A DNA stretch of 64,000 bases from G016234445 sp964438865 (lineage in GTDB: Bacteria > Chloroflexota > Dehalococcoidia > Tepidiformales > Tepidiformaceae), in assembly GCA_964438865.1 (NCBI GenBank), contig CAYTMI010000008.1, forward strand, positions 62,001 to 126,000, written 5' to 3'. Made by a program: the position numbers and the translations under genes. Below, one piece after another: positions 43,333 through 51,897 of this stretch (its first letter is position 1; each line of letters opens with the position of its first letter). The notes below the pieces were generated by a model. It was given only the letters and a program-made list of their open reading frames with translations. It had not been told where the DNA came from and did not search any database.

Positions 43333-45363
43333 GTGGCAATGGAGATGACGACAGGCGGCGTGGCCGTGCCGGCGGCGAAAGCCGCGCGGGCGGCAGTTCG
43401 ATTCGACCCTCTCTGGGCGGGATGCGCCGTCTTCGCCGCCGTCTTGCTGGTCGTCTCCTTCTTCCTCCCGCTCTGGAAGATGACGCTGATCGCGCCTCAA
43501 TACCCGAACGACATCCACCTCACCGCCTACGGCACCGACATGACAGGCGACCTCCAGGAGATCAACTCCCTCAACCACTATGCCGGCGTCAAGCCCATCG
43601 ACCCCGACAACGTACTTGAGCTGAAGCTGTACCCCTTCCTCCTCTTCCCCTTCGTCGCCGCCATCCTCGCCGCCGCGTTCGTCCAGCGCCGGCTCCTGCG
43701 CTGGACCGTCATCGCCGTCGCCTGGGCCTTCCCAATCGGCTTTCTCATCGACCTCCAGTACTGGCTCTACAACTACGGTCACGACCTGGAAGAAGGGGCA
43801 CCCCTGTATCCCGGCCCCTTCACCCCGAAAGTCCTCGGCCGCACCAAGGTCGTCAACTTCCACAGTGAAACGATGGTCACCTGGGGCTTCTGGTTGATGA
43901 TCGCCGCCGCCCTCCTCGTCACTCTCGGGCCGTGGACCATTCGCTTCCTCCGCGCCAGTTGGCAGAACACCGGCTCGACCTCCCGCGTCGCCACGGTCGC
44001 CGGGGCTGCACTCCTCCCGATCGGCGCGGCCCTCATGGGCCAGCCCACCGGCGCCCAGGCCACCGCCGGGCAGGACCTCCAGGCGATGATCGACGCGGCC
44101 GCTCCGGGGTCGACGCTGACCGTCCCCGCAGGCACCTACAGCGGCCCCATCGTGATCGACAAGACGCTGATCGTGGAGGGCGTCGGGTGGCCCGTCATCG
44201 ACGGCGGGCGCAAGGGCGACGTCGTGAAGATAACCGCGGACGGGGTCACCCTCCGCGGTTTCGTGATCCAGGGCTCACTCCGCGAAGTCTCCGACGAACC
44301 CGCCGGAATCCGCCTCCAGGGCGACCGCGCTGTCGTCGAGAACAACCGGGTGCGCGACGTGCTCTACGGCATCACCCTCCAGGAGAGCGACGGCCACATC
44401 GTCCGCAACAACTCGATCCAGAGCGTGCTGGAGTTCTCCCCCGAACGCCGCGGGCACGCCCTCTACCTCTACTACACGAACGACAATCTCCTCGAAGGCA
44501 ACGTCATCTCCCATGCCAAGGACGGCGTCTTCATCAACTTCTCCGCCCGCAACCGGGTCATCGGCAACCGGGTCACGGACCTCCGCTACGGCATCCACTT
44601 CATGTACGCGAACCAGAGCGAGATCACCGGGAACACCTTCCGCGACAACCTGACGGGCGCCTCGATTATGTACTCGGTCGACCTCTACATCGGGCAGAAC
44701 GAGTTCGCGAACAACCGCTCCTTCGCCTCGGGCTACGGCCTCCTCTTCAAGGACGTCGACAACGTGGAGCTGGTGGGCAACCTCATCCACCACAACTCCA
44801 TCGGGCTGACAATGGAGGGCGCGCCGCTCACGCCAGGCACCTACATGCGGCTTCGGGACAACCTGATCGGCTTCAACCAGCTCGCACTCTTCCTTTCGAC
44901 GACGGCCAGCGCCGAGTTCGGCGGCAACTCCTTCACCGGCAACCTTCGCCAGGTGGAGACCAAGGGCGGCAGCCTCGAACACAGCAACCGCTGGCAACTC
45001 GACGGCCGCGGGAACTACTGGGACGACTACCAGGGCTACGACGCCAACGGCGACGGCACGGGCGACATGCCCTACCTTTACCGCACCGCCTACGACGAGC
45101 TGATCAAGGAGAACGAGGCCCTGAAAGCCTTCTCCTACACCCCGGCGCAGACCGCGATCGACCTCGCCTCGCGCTGGTTTCCTATGTACACGAACCCCCC
45201 GACGGTGGTGGACGACCACCCGCTGATGGGCCCCACCATGAAGCTGCCCTCCTCTTCCGGCGCAAACAGCCGGCTCTGGGCCACGCTCGCACTCGCCGCG
45301 CTGGCCGTCGCACCGCTTACTATGTTCAAGTACGCGGGCAACAACCTGCAGAGGCGATGGTAG
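43333..45363 (+). CDS. nosD: NosD-like CuZ maturation protein with N-terminal membrane domain
   Basis: A 676-residue protein. Residues about 20-220 hold four transmembrane helices (SFFLPLWKMTL, FPFVAAILAAAFV, AWAFPIGFLIDLQYW, FWLMIAAALLVTLG). A second export-like hydrophobic stretch precedes the right-handed beta-helix (about 240-570; repeats such as GIRLQGDRAVVENNRVRDV and HIVRNNSIQ), and one helix ends the protein. Typical NosD is about 420 residues and only periplasmic. The N-terminal half resembles membrane proteins encoded beside nosD in clade II clusters, so this looks like a fusion. NosD works with NosF and NosY in assembling the Cu-S centre. Confidence 0.85.
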   Translation: MAMEMTTGGVAVPAAKAARAAVRFDPLWAGCAVFAAVLLVVSFFLPLWKMTLIAPQYPNDIHLTAYGTDMTGDLQEINSLNHYAGVKPIDPDNVLELKLYPFLLFPFVAAILAAAFVQRRLLRWTVIAVAWAFPIGFLIDLQYWLYNYGHDLEEGAPLYPGPFTPKVLGRTKVVNFHSETMVTWGFWLMIAAALLVTLGPWTIRFLRASWQNTGSTSRVATVAGAALLPIGAALMGQPTGAQATAGQDLQAMIDAAAPGSTLTVPAGTYSGPIVIDKTLIVEGVGWPVIDGGRKGDVVKITADGVTLRGFVIQGSLREVSDEPAGIRLQGDRAVVENNRVRDVLYGITLQESDGHIVRNNSIQSVLEFSPERRGHALYLYYTNDNLLEGNVISHAKDGVFINFSARNRVIGNRVTDLRYGIHFMYANQSEITGNTFRDNLTGASIMYSVDLYIGQNEFANNRSFASGYGLLFKDVDNVELVGNLIHHNSIGLTMEGAPLTPGTYMRLRDNLIGFNQLALFLSTTASAEFGGNSFTGNLRQVETKGGSLEHSNRWQLDGRGNYWDDYQGYDANGDGTGDMPYLYRTAYDELIKENEALKAFSYTPAQTAIDLASRWFPMYTNPPTVVDDHPLMGPTMKLPSSSGANSRLWATLALAALAVAPLTMFKYAGNNLQRRW

Positions 45364-46277
45364 GGATGCTGCGAGCCGAGTCGGTCACCAAGCGCTACGG
45401 GAAGGTCACGGCCCTCGACAGCGCCTCGCTCGACATCGAAGCGGGGCGGGTGGCCGCGGTCATCGGCGCCAATGGCGCGGGCAAGACGACGCTGATCAAG
45501 TGCGTCGTCGGCCTGATCAAGTTCGAAGGCCGGATCCTGATCGACGGCGTCGACGTCGCCAAGCACGGCAAGGCGGCCCGGCGGCTGGTGGGCTACCTGC
45601 CCCAGAACCCCGCCTTCCATGCCGACCTGAGCGTGCGCGAAACCGCCCTCTTCTACGCCGGCCTCAAGAGCGTGTCCGCTTCCCGGGCACGGGAGATGGT
45701 GGAGACGGCCGGCCTCGATGCCCACGCCGAGAAGCCCGTCGGCGCCCTTTCCGGCGGCATGCGCCAGCGGCTCGCCCTGGGAGTGGCGCTCCTCGCCGAT
45801 CCGCCCTTGCTCATTCTCGATGAACCCGCCGCCGGCCTCGACATCAGCGCCCGGCTGGACCTTCGCCGCCTCGTCGGCGAACAGCGCCAGGCCGGCAAGG
45901 CGATCCTACTGTCCACCCACTGGCTCGAAGACGTGCCTTACGTGGCCGACGAGGCGCTGGTACTGGACCAGGGCAAGACGGTCTTCCAGGGCCCCGCGAC
46001 CCAACTCGCCGCTTCCGGTGCCCCGGGCAGCCGCCTCTACCTGCGCCTCAACGGCCACAGCCCGGACGCTATCCCCCTCCTCCAGGCCATGGCTTCGACC
46101 GGCAGCGTGGACCGTTCTGGCGACTGGGTGGTGGTTACCTGCCCCGCGGCCGAAAAGGCGCGCGTCGTCGAAGCGCTGGTCGCCGCGGGCATCGGCATCC
46201 TCGATTTCCGCGTCGAAGAGGCGCCCGTCGACGCGGCCGTCCTTCGTCTCCAGGCCACCCGCGGAGGCGACCTGTGA
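45357..46277 (+). CDS. nosF: ABC transporter ATPase of the Nos maturation system
   Basis: A 306-residue ABC ATPase: Walker A GANGAGKTT, Q-loop YLPQNPA, signature LSGGMRQRL, Walker B LLILDEPAAG, H-loop STHWLED, and a C-terminal extension of about 100 residues. The ATG at 45357 overlaps the end of nosD; the ATG at 45366 is an alternative. It powers the NosDFY complex that matures the CuZ site of NosZ. It overlaps nosY by four bases. Confidence 0.92.
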   Translation: MVGMLRAESVTKRYGKVTALDSASLDIEAGRVAAVIGANGAGKTTLIKCVVGLIKFEGRILIDGVDVAKHGKAARRLVGYLPQNPAFHADLSVRETALFYAGLKSVSASRAREMVETAGLDAHAEKPVGALSGGMRQRLALGVALLADPPLLILDEPAAGLDISARLDLRRLVGEQRQAGKAILLSTHWLEDVPYVADEALVLDQGKTVFQGPATQLAASGAPGSRLYLRLNGHSPDAIPLLQAMASTGSVDRSGDWVVVTCPAAEKARVVEALVAAGIGILDFRVEEAPVDAAVLRLQATRGGDL

Positions 46278-47095
46278 ACGGCGTGGTGACGATAGCCCGC
46301 AAGGAACTGCGCGACGCCGTGAAAAGCCGCTGGCTCGTGGCTTTCGCGGTCACCTTCGCCCTCGTCGCGCTGGTGCTTTCGAAGGTCCAGGGCGACGCCG
46401 GCGACATCGGCGACCAGGGCTTCAACCGCACGACCGCGGGCCTCATCAACCTCTGCCTGCTGCTTGTGCCCCTGCTCGCGCTGGTCCTCGGCGCTGGGGC
46501 CATCTCCGGCGAACGCGAACGCGGGACGCTGGCAACGTTGCTGGCCCAGCCCATCTCTTCGGCGGAACTGCTCCTGGGCAAGTACGTGGGGCTGACGGTC
46601 GCCGTCTGGGGGGCCATCGCCCTCGGCTTCGGCGCCGCCGGCTTCCTGGTCGCCCTCTTCGAACCACTCACCGACATCGAACACTACCTGCTCTTCGTGC
46701 TCCTCTCGGCGGCCCTGGCCAGCGCAATGCTCAGCATCGGCCTGCTCATCTCCGTCCTTTCGGACACACGGGTGAAGGCGCTGGCGGGAGCGGTCCTCCT
46801 CTGGTTCTTCCTCGTCCTCCTCTATGACCTCGGCGCCATCGGGCTGGCCCTGAGCGTGTCGTCTTCAGGGCGGACACTGGTGGCGGTTGTCCTCGGGAAC
46901 CCGGTGGAGTCCGTCCGCATCCTCGCGGTGATGAGCCTCGAACCCGACCTTGAGATCCTTGGGCCGTTGGGGTCCTACCTTTCGGAACAGGTCGGCCGCG
47001 GACCGAGCACCATCCTCCTTGCCGCCGGGCTCGCGGTCTGGGTGGTGGCGCCGCTTGCCGCCGCGGTCGAAGTCTTCCGCCGCCAGGACGCCTGA
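46274..47095 (+). CDS. nosY: ABC-2 permease of the Nos maturation system
   Basis: A 273-residue membrane protein with six predicted helices and the ABC-2/NosY features ISGERERGTLATLLAQPIS and ELLLGKYVGLT, the interface with NosF. The GTG at 46274 overlaps the TGA of nosF (GTGA). Last gene of the nos cluster; the MFS gene begins 73 bases downstream. Confidence 0.92.
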   Translation: MNGVVTIARKELRDAVKSRWLVAFAVTFALVALVLSKVQGDAGDIGDQGFNRTTAGLINLCLLLVPLLALVLGAGAISGERERGTLATLLAQPISSAELLLGKYVGLTVAVWGAIALGFGAAGFLVALFEPLTDIEHYLLFVLLSAALASAMLSIGLLISVLSDTRVKALAGAVLLWFFLVLLYDLGAIGLALSVSSSGRTLVAVVLGNPVESVRILAVMSLEPDLEILGPLGSYLSEQVGRGPSTILLAAGLAVWVVAPLAAAVEVFRRQDA

Positions 47096-47168
47096 CGCCC
47101 CCACACCGAGTTCGATCACGTGACCGGAAGCCCCCCGGTGGACAGACTGTCCCCCTCAGGGAGGGGCA

Positions 47169-48419
47169 ATGGCGCGCAGGTTCACAGGGCTCTGGCGTGA
47201 CCGCGATTTCCTCCGCTTCTGGGCCGCGCATTCGATTTCGCTGGTCGGGACGGGCCTCGGCGCCATCCCCTTCACAGCGATCCTGGTCCTCGACGCCGGG
47301 CCGCTGGAGATGGCGCTGGTCACGGCGGCGTCGCTCGCCCCGGCACTCGTCTTCGGGCTCGCCGCGGGCGTCTGGGCCGACCGCCTCCGCCGCCGGCCGA
47401 TCCTGATCGCGGCTGACCTTGGCCGCGGGGCGATGCTGGCGGGGGTCCTGGTGGCCTGGTGGACCGACGTCCTGCGGATCGAATACCTCTACGCCGTCGC
47501 CTTTGTGAACGGCGCCCTCACCACCTTCTTCGACGTCGCGGCCCAGGCCTACATCCCCGCGCTTGTCGCGAAGAAAGACCTCGTGGAGGCAAACAGCAAG
47601 CTCTCGGCGAGCGCCTCAGTGGCCGAACTCGGGTCCTTCAGTCTCGGCGGCGTCATCGTCCAGTTTGCCGGGGCGATGTGGGCGGTTGGCGCCGACGCCG
47701 TCAGCTTCCTCGCCTCGGCCCTGTTCGCGGCGCGCATCCGTCGGCCTGAGCCTCTTCGCGAAGCGCCCATCGCCGGCCAGCAGCACGCGCTCAAGGAAGT
47801 CGCGGAGGGCCTGAGCGCGATTGCCCGGGACCCTCTGCAACGCTCGCTGGCGGTCGCTTCGGCCAGCCGCCACCTCACCTACGGGATGGTAGGCGCGGTC
47901 ATCCTCCTCTTCGGCACGCGGACGCTGGGGCTGGGTCCCGGGGCGCTGGGGGTGATCTTCGGCGTGGGCGGGGCGACGTCGCTGGCAGGGGCGTTGCTTG
48001 CGGACCGGCTCACCCGGCGGCTGGGCGTTGGCCCGGCGATGGTCGGGTCCATGGTGGTTGGCGCGCTCGGCGGCTTCTTCATCGTGGCCGCGCACGGGGG
48101 ACCATGGCTGGCCGCGTTGTTCCTCGTCCTTTCCCAGTTGGTGGTGGACCCGGCCACCGCGGTCGAGGATATCGGTGAGACCAGCCTTCGCCAGGGCGCG
48201 ACGCCGGAGCGGCTGCGCGGCAGGGTGGGTGCTGGTGTGCGGACGCTGAGCCTGTCGCTGCAGCTCTGCGGGGCCCTGGCGGCGGGGGTCATCGCCCAGT
48301 CCGCCGGGCTCCGGGTCGCGCTCGCAATCGGGCTGCTGCCCCGGCTGGCTGGCGCGCTCTGGCTGCTGGCCTCGCCCGTCATGCGGATTCGCGCCCCGGG
48401 AGAGGCAAACACGGCATGA
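47169..48419 (+). CDS. MFS transporter (EntS-like exporter family)
   Basis: A 416-residue major facilitator with about twelve helices. The helix 2-3 motif A is GVWADRLRRRPILI and its repeat in the second half is LLADRLTRRLGVGP. The N-terminus FTGLWRDRDFLRFWAAHSIS and the general pattern belong to the enterobactin exporter-like (MFS_3) group, which exports siderophores, drugs or unknown metabolites. ATG at 47169 with a purine-rich GGGAGGGG upstream. No substrate clue from neighbours. Confidence 0.88.
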   Translation: MARRFTGLWRDRDFLRFWAAHSISLVGTGLGAIPFTAILVLDAGPLEMALVTAASLAPALVFGLAAGVWADRLRRRPILIAADLGRGAMLAGVLVAWWTDVLRIEYLYAVAFVNGALTTFFDVAAQAYIPALVAKKDLVEANSKLSASASVAELGSFSLGGVIVQFAGAMWAVGADAVSFLASALFAARIRRPEPLREAPIAGQQHALKEVAEGLSAIARDPLQRSLAVASASRHLTYGMVGAVILLFGTRTLGLGPGALGVIFGVGGATSLAGALLADRLTRRLGVGPAMVGSMVVGALGGFFIVAAHGGPWLAALFLVLSQLVVDPATAVEDIGETSLRQGATPERLRGRVGAGVRTLSLSLQLCGALAAGVIAQSAGLRVALAIGLLPRLAGALWLLASPVMRIRAPGEANTA

Positions 48420-48482
48420 AGGCCCCGCGAGAAGGGACCTTCTGCCCGTTACCGGACGCCATTGGGAGGTACGCTTTGAACC

Positions 48483-49490
48483 ATGTCGAACGAAGTCTCT
48501 GACGTCACCATCATCGGGGCCGGGCCAACCGGCCTTTTCGCCGCCTTCTACGCCGGCCTTCGGGGCCTCCACACGCGGGTGATCGAAGCCCTGCCGGAAC
48601 CCGGCGGCCAGCTTGCCGTGCTCTATCCGGAGAAGTACATCTACGACGTCCCCGGCCACCCGAAGATCATGGCGAAAGACCTCGTCACCCAGTTGCTCGA
48701 ACAGTGCCACCTCTTCGAGCCCGACTTCGTCTTCAGCGAGCGCATCGACGCCCTTACCCGGACGACCGCCGCCGGCGAGGAGGTCTGGCGCCTGGGGACG
48801 CCGACGCGTGCGTTCCTGAGCCGCACGGTCATCATCGCCGGCGGCGTCGGGGCCTTCGAACCGAACCGCCTCGACCGGATCGGCGTCGCCACCTTCGAAG
48901 GCAAGGGCGTCCACTACTTCGTCAAGGACAAGCGCCGGTTCCGCGGCAAGCGGGTGCTCATCATCGGCGGCGGCGACACGGCCGTGGACTGGTGCCTGAA
49001 CCTGAAAGACTGGGCCCGGGAGATTACGCTCATCCACCGCCGGGACGAATTCCGCGCCCACGAAGCGAGCCTCACCGCCCTCCGGATGACCGGGATCCCG
49101 ATGCTCACGCACTGGGAATTGAAGCGCATCGCCGGCGGCGAGACCGGCGTGACCGGCGCCACTATCTACGACAACCGCACCGGGGAGGAACGCGAGATCG
49201 AGGTCGACGCCGTCCTCATCAGCATCGGCTTCAAGGCCGCGCTCGGCCCAATCGAGCACTGGGGACTGGAACTCGCCGGGCCGCGCCACATCCGCGTCGA
49301 CGGCTTCATGCAGACCAACCTGCCGGGCGTCTTCGCCGCCGGGGACATGGCCGCCGTCGAAGGTTCCGAGCCCCTGAACCTGATCGTGACCGGGTTCGCC
49401 CAGGCAGCGATTGCCGCCAACGCCGCCCGCCGCGTCCTCGACCCGAAGGCCCGGCTCTTCCCCGGCCATTCGAGCGAACTGCGGCTCTGA
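48483..49490 (+). CDS. Ferredoxin-NADP+ reductase, thioredoxin-reductase-like type
   Basis: A 335-residue flavoprotein. FAD-binding IIGAGPTGLFAAFYAGLRG, NAD(P)-binding VLIIGGGDTAVDW and the FAD motif GVFAAGDMAAV are present, but the CxxC redox pair of thioredoxin reductase is not, and PGGQLAVLYPEKYIYDVPG is typical of the Bacillus YumC / Chlorobium FNR group. It would reduce or oxidise ferredoxin with NADP(H). It stands alone between the MFS gene and a repeat-rich gap. Confidence 0.88.
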   Translation: MSNEVSDVTIIGAGPTGLFAAFYAGLRGLHTRVIEALPEPGGQLAVLYPEKYIYDVPGHPKIMAKDLVTQLLEQCHLFEPDFVFSERIDALTRTTAAGEEVWRLGTPTRAFLSRTVIIAGGVGAFEPNRLDRIGVATFEGKGVHYFVKDKRRFRGKRVLIIGGGDTAVDWCLNLKDWAREITLIHRRDEFRAHEASLTALRMTGIPMLTHWELKRIAGGETGVTGATIYDNRTGEEREIEVDAVLISIGFKAALGPIEHWGLELAGPRHIRVDGFMQTNLPGVFAAGDMAAVEGSEPLNLIVTGFAQAAIAANAARRVLDPKARLFPGHSSELRL

Positions 49491-49507
49491 CCCCAGCCCG
49501 CCACCCG

Positions 49508-49681
49508 GTAGCCGCGCCCCACCGTGGACCGCGTCAGCCCCGCCCTCATCTACCGGAGCGGCCCACATCCCGGCCTCCGTAGCCCGAGTGCCAGCGAGGG
49601 TAGCCGCGCCCCACCGTGGGCGCATCGCCGGCCTGCCCTGGACCGCGCCAGCCCCGCCCTCATCTACCGGGGCGGCCCACA
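49508..49681. repeat. Duplicated blocks in the gap between two convergent genes
   Basis: Block 1, GTAGCCGCGCCCCACCGTGG, occurs exactly at 49508-49527 and 49600-49619. Block 2 of 40 bases (49528-49567 and 49642-49681) is repeated with two mismatches. A family B hairpin lies between the copies. CCGGTAG near the start and CTACCGG in block 2 form an inverted pair. Confidence 0.75.
49579..49600 (+). repeat. REP-like hairpin, family B (GTAG type), copy 1
   Basis: GTAG followed by CCCGAGTGCCAGCGAGGG (49583-49600). Fold: CCC/GGG, tandem G.A mismatch, GT/GC, tetraloop GCCA. The architecture equals that of family A, and GTAG at the 5' side is the tetranucleotide known to precede REP hairpins recognised by RAYTs in enterobacteria. 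Confidence 0.7.
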
Positions 49682-49696
49682 CGTGCGCCTCAGCCC

Positions 49697-50869
49697 CTAA
49701 CTAATCGCCGAAATCCCCAGCAACCGCCGCCCGATGATCAGCTTCTGGATCTCCGTCGTCCCGTCGGGGATGGTCAGCGACCGCGCGTCACGGAAATAGC
49801 GCTCAATCGGGTACCCCTCCATCAGCCCCAGGGCACCATGGATCTCGATCGCCTTCGAGGCCACGCGCACGGCCATCTCGGTGCCGAACGCCTTCGCCGC
49901 CGAGGACTGCCACGACGAATCCTCTCCCTTGTCCTGGAGGTCCATCGCCCGGTAGGCCAGGAACCGCGCCGACTCCGTTTCGATGACCATGTCCACGATC
50001 ATCTCCTGCACGAGCTGGAAGCTGGCGATCGGCCGCCCGAACTGGTGACGTTCCCGCGCGTAGCGGATGGACGCGTCGATCGCCGCTTGGGCGATGCCCA
50101 CGCCCATGATCGCCAGCAGCGTCCGCGGCGCTTCGAAGTGCCACACGCGCTTCGCCGCCCCGGGAGCCTGCTCGGCGGCTGCGGCCGGGGCTCGAAGGTT
50201 CTGCCGCGGCACGGTCACATCATCAAACCGCAGTTCGCCGTTCGGCCACGCCCGCACCCCGAGGAGCCGGTTCTGGCGCACGGTCTCGAACGGCGACGTT
50301 TCGCGGTTGACGAAGATGTTGCGCACGCCCAGCCGCCCCAGCGCCGGGTCGATGGTCACGTTCAGGTTGATGTGGTCGCAGATCGGGCCGTTCGAAATCC
50401 AGGCCTTCGTCCCGTTGATCACCCAGTTGTCGCCGTCCAGCACGGCCCGCGTCTCCATCCGGGACGAGTCTGAGCCGTGGTCTGGTTCGGTGATGCCCCC
50501 CGCGCCGATGCTCTCGCCGGCGCGCATGCGGTCGCGGAGTTCGCGGTAATCGGCGTCCGCGAGCCCGGCCGCGGTGCCCGTCCCGCCCGCTATCCAGAGC
50601 GTCCCGCAGAGGCCGGGCCAGACCCGGGAGAGCTCTTCCTGGAGCAGCCCGTAGGTCTTGGCGTCGAGGTCCGCGCCGCCGAACTCCTCCGAGGCGCGGC
50701 CGTTGTAGTACCCCCACGGCATCAGTTGCTTGATGAAGGCGATCGTCTCCGCCCGGGTCAGCGGCCCGCGCCGTTCGTACTCATCGACGAGCGGGGCGAC
50801 CTCCTTCTCCAGGTACGTCCGGACGTTCTCCTGGAGCAGTCGTTGTTCTTCAGTCAGGTCGAAGTCCAT
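49697..50869 (-). CDS. Acyl-CoA dehydrogenase
   Basis: A 390-residue FAD enzyme for the first step of acyl-CoA beta-oxidation. Segments: AGGITEPDHGSDSS (FAD/substrate), WVINGTKAWISNG, RYARERHQFGRPIASFQLVQ and ALGLMEGYPIERYFRDAR; IPDGTTEIQKLIIGR carries the catalytic-base Glu position of the short/medium-chain group. The substrate cannot be named. It converges with the FNR gene across the duplicated-repeat gap. Confidence 0.92.
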   Translation of the reverse strand: MDFDLTEEQRLLQENVRTYLEKEVAPLVDEYERRGPLTRAETIAFIKQLMPWGYYNGRASEEFGGADLDAKTYGLLQEELSRVWPGLCGTLWIAGGTGTAAGLADADYRELRDRMRAGESIGAGGITEPDHGSDSSRMETRAVLDGDNWVINGTKAWISNGPICDHINLNVTIDPALGRLGVRNIFVNRETSPFETVRQNRLLGVRAWPNGELRFDDVTVPRQNLRAPAAAAEQAPGAAKRVWHFEAPRTLLAIMGVGIAQAAIDASIRYARERHQFGRPIASFQLVQEMIVDMVIETESARFLAYRAMDLQDKGEDSSWQSSAAKAFGTEMAVRVASKAIEIHGALGLMEGYPIERYFRDARSLTIPDGTTEIQKLIIGRRLLGISAIS

Positions 50870-51050
50870 GCCGGGTCACCTCCGTGCGTGCCGCCCTCCG
50901 CGCGAACGGTACCCCGGGCGCCCACCACCCGGCAAACCCGCCGCCCGTGCCCGGTAGCCGCGGGTAGGGATTCTGACCGTGGCCGCAGCGCCTGCCACCA
51001 ATCCCCCGTGCTCCGCGCCACCATCCTCGTAGCGGTCCGCGCTGCCATCC

Positions 51051-51072
51051 GTAGCCCGAGTGCCAGCGAGGG
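51051..51072 (+). repeat. REP-like hairpin, family B (GTAG type), copy 2
   Basis: GTAG plus CCCGAGTGCCAGCGAGGG at 51055-51072, identical to the copy at 49579 over all 22 bases. It lies in the 316-base gap 50870-51185, which holds no gene; the only structured elements seen there are this hairpin and the family A hairpin at 51121-51149. Confidence 0.7.
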
Positions 51073-51120
51073 CAGGGCTCCCCGCCCCGATGCACATCTG
51101 CTCCGCCCCGCCACCAAGAC

Positions 51121-51149
51121 CAGACAGAACCGCGACCGTCAGGGAGCGC
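51121..51149 (+). repeat. REP-like hairpin, family A, copy 6
   Basis: Core CCGCGACCGTCAGGGAGCGC (51130-51149): GTCA tetraloop, tandem G.A kept, last stem base changed. The conserved upstream CATCCGAA is degenerated to AGACAGAA. Confidence 0.65.
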
Positions 51150-51185
51150 ACGTCGCCTCGCGGCGGCCCATTCCTCGCGGAAGGC

Positions 51186-51665
51186 TCACGACCCCGGGCG
51201 CACCACCATCAGGAACAGGAAGACGATGAGCGACAAGTCCAGCCCAATGCCGATGACCGCCGCCAGCGGCGCCGCCAGCATCGCCTTCACCTCGCTTGCG
51301 TCAGTCGAACCCGCCGCCACCAGCTCGGCGGCGCGGCGGCGGACCTTCCGGTTGAACGGCAGGAACCAGCCGTGGTCGAGCCCCATCGCCACCAGCCAGA
51401 GCAGGTAGGCGGCCGAGAGCCACGCTTCGCTGAACTCAAAGCCCGCTTCGCTGACCAGCCAGCTCCCGAAGACGATCGCGATCACCGCCCCCGGCGTCGT
51501 CACGAACAGCTCCGAGACCCGCTGGAGGTCGAGCCAGGCGATGATCTGTTTGAGGTCGTTCGAACGCCCCGACATGACGGCCGCGGCGGTAGTAATGCCG
51601 GCCGCCGCGACCATCAGGAACGCGCCCAGGATGTGGACGATGAGCAGGGCCTCTTCAAGAGACAT
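51186..51665 (-). CDS. DUF2269-like integral membrane protein
   Basis: A 159-residue membrane protein with four hydrophobic helices (LLIVHILGAFLMVAAAGI, LFVTTPGAVIAIVFGSWLV, AWLSAAYLLWLVAMGL and AVIGIGLDLSLIVFLFLMVV). The leading LIVHILGAF and the short length fit DUF2269/DUF2214-type proteins. No function is known. I chose the ATG at 51665 (MSLEEALLIVH) and left out an Arg-rich upstream extension. Confidence 0.7.
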   Translation of the reverse strand: MSLEEALLIVHILGAFLMVAAAGITTAAAVMSGRSNDLKQIIAWLDLQRVSELFVTTPGAVIAIVFGSWLVSEAGFEFSEAWLSAAYLLWLVAMGLDHGWFLPFNRKVRRRAAELVAAGSTDASEVKAMLAAPLAAVIGIGLDLSLIVFLFLMVVRPGS

Positions 51666-51808
51666 GGCAAACCCCCGCCGCGAACGATACTCCCTCCCGT
51701 CCCTTAGCTCCCGGGCGCACCGGGCAGCCGCGTGGGGCGCAGTGGGCCGAAGCCGCCAACCTCGGCGCAACCCCGTCCCGGTACCATTCAGGCGGCCGAT
51801 TCTTGCGA

Positions 51809-51837
51809 TTGATAGCCTTCGGCGGAGGGTGTAGGCT
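51809..51837 (+). promoter_or_regulatory. Candidate sigma-70-type promoter of the ABC importer
   Basis: TTGATA (51809-51814), a 17-base spacer and TAGGCT (51832-51837), 61 bases before the GTG of the binding-protein gene. The hexamers match four or five of six consensus bases. Confidence 0.45.
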
Positions 51838-51897
51838 GGTGCTGATCGGGCTGGGGGCGGCTAGCAGCGCACATTATCACCCTGAAGGAGGGGCAAC

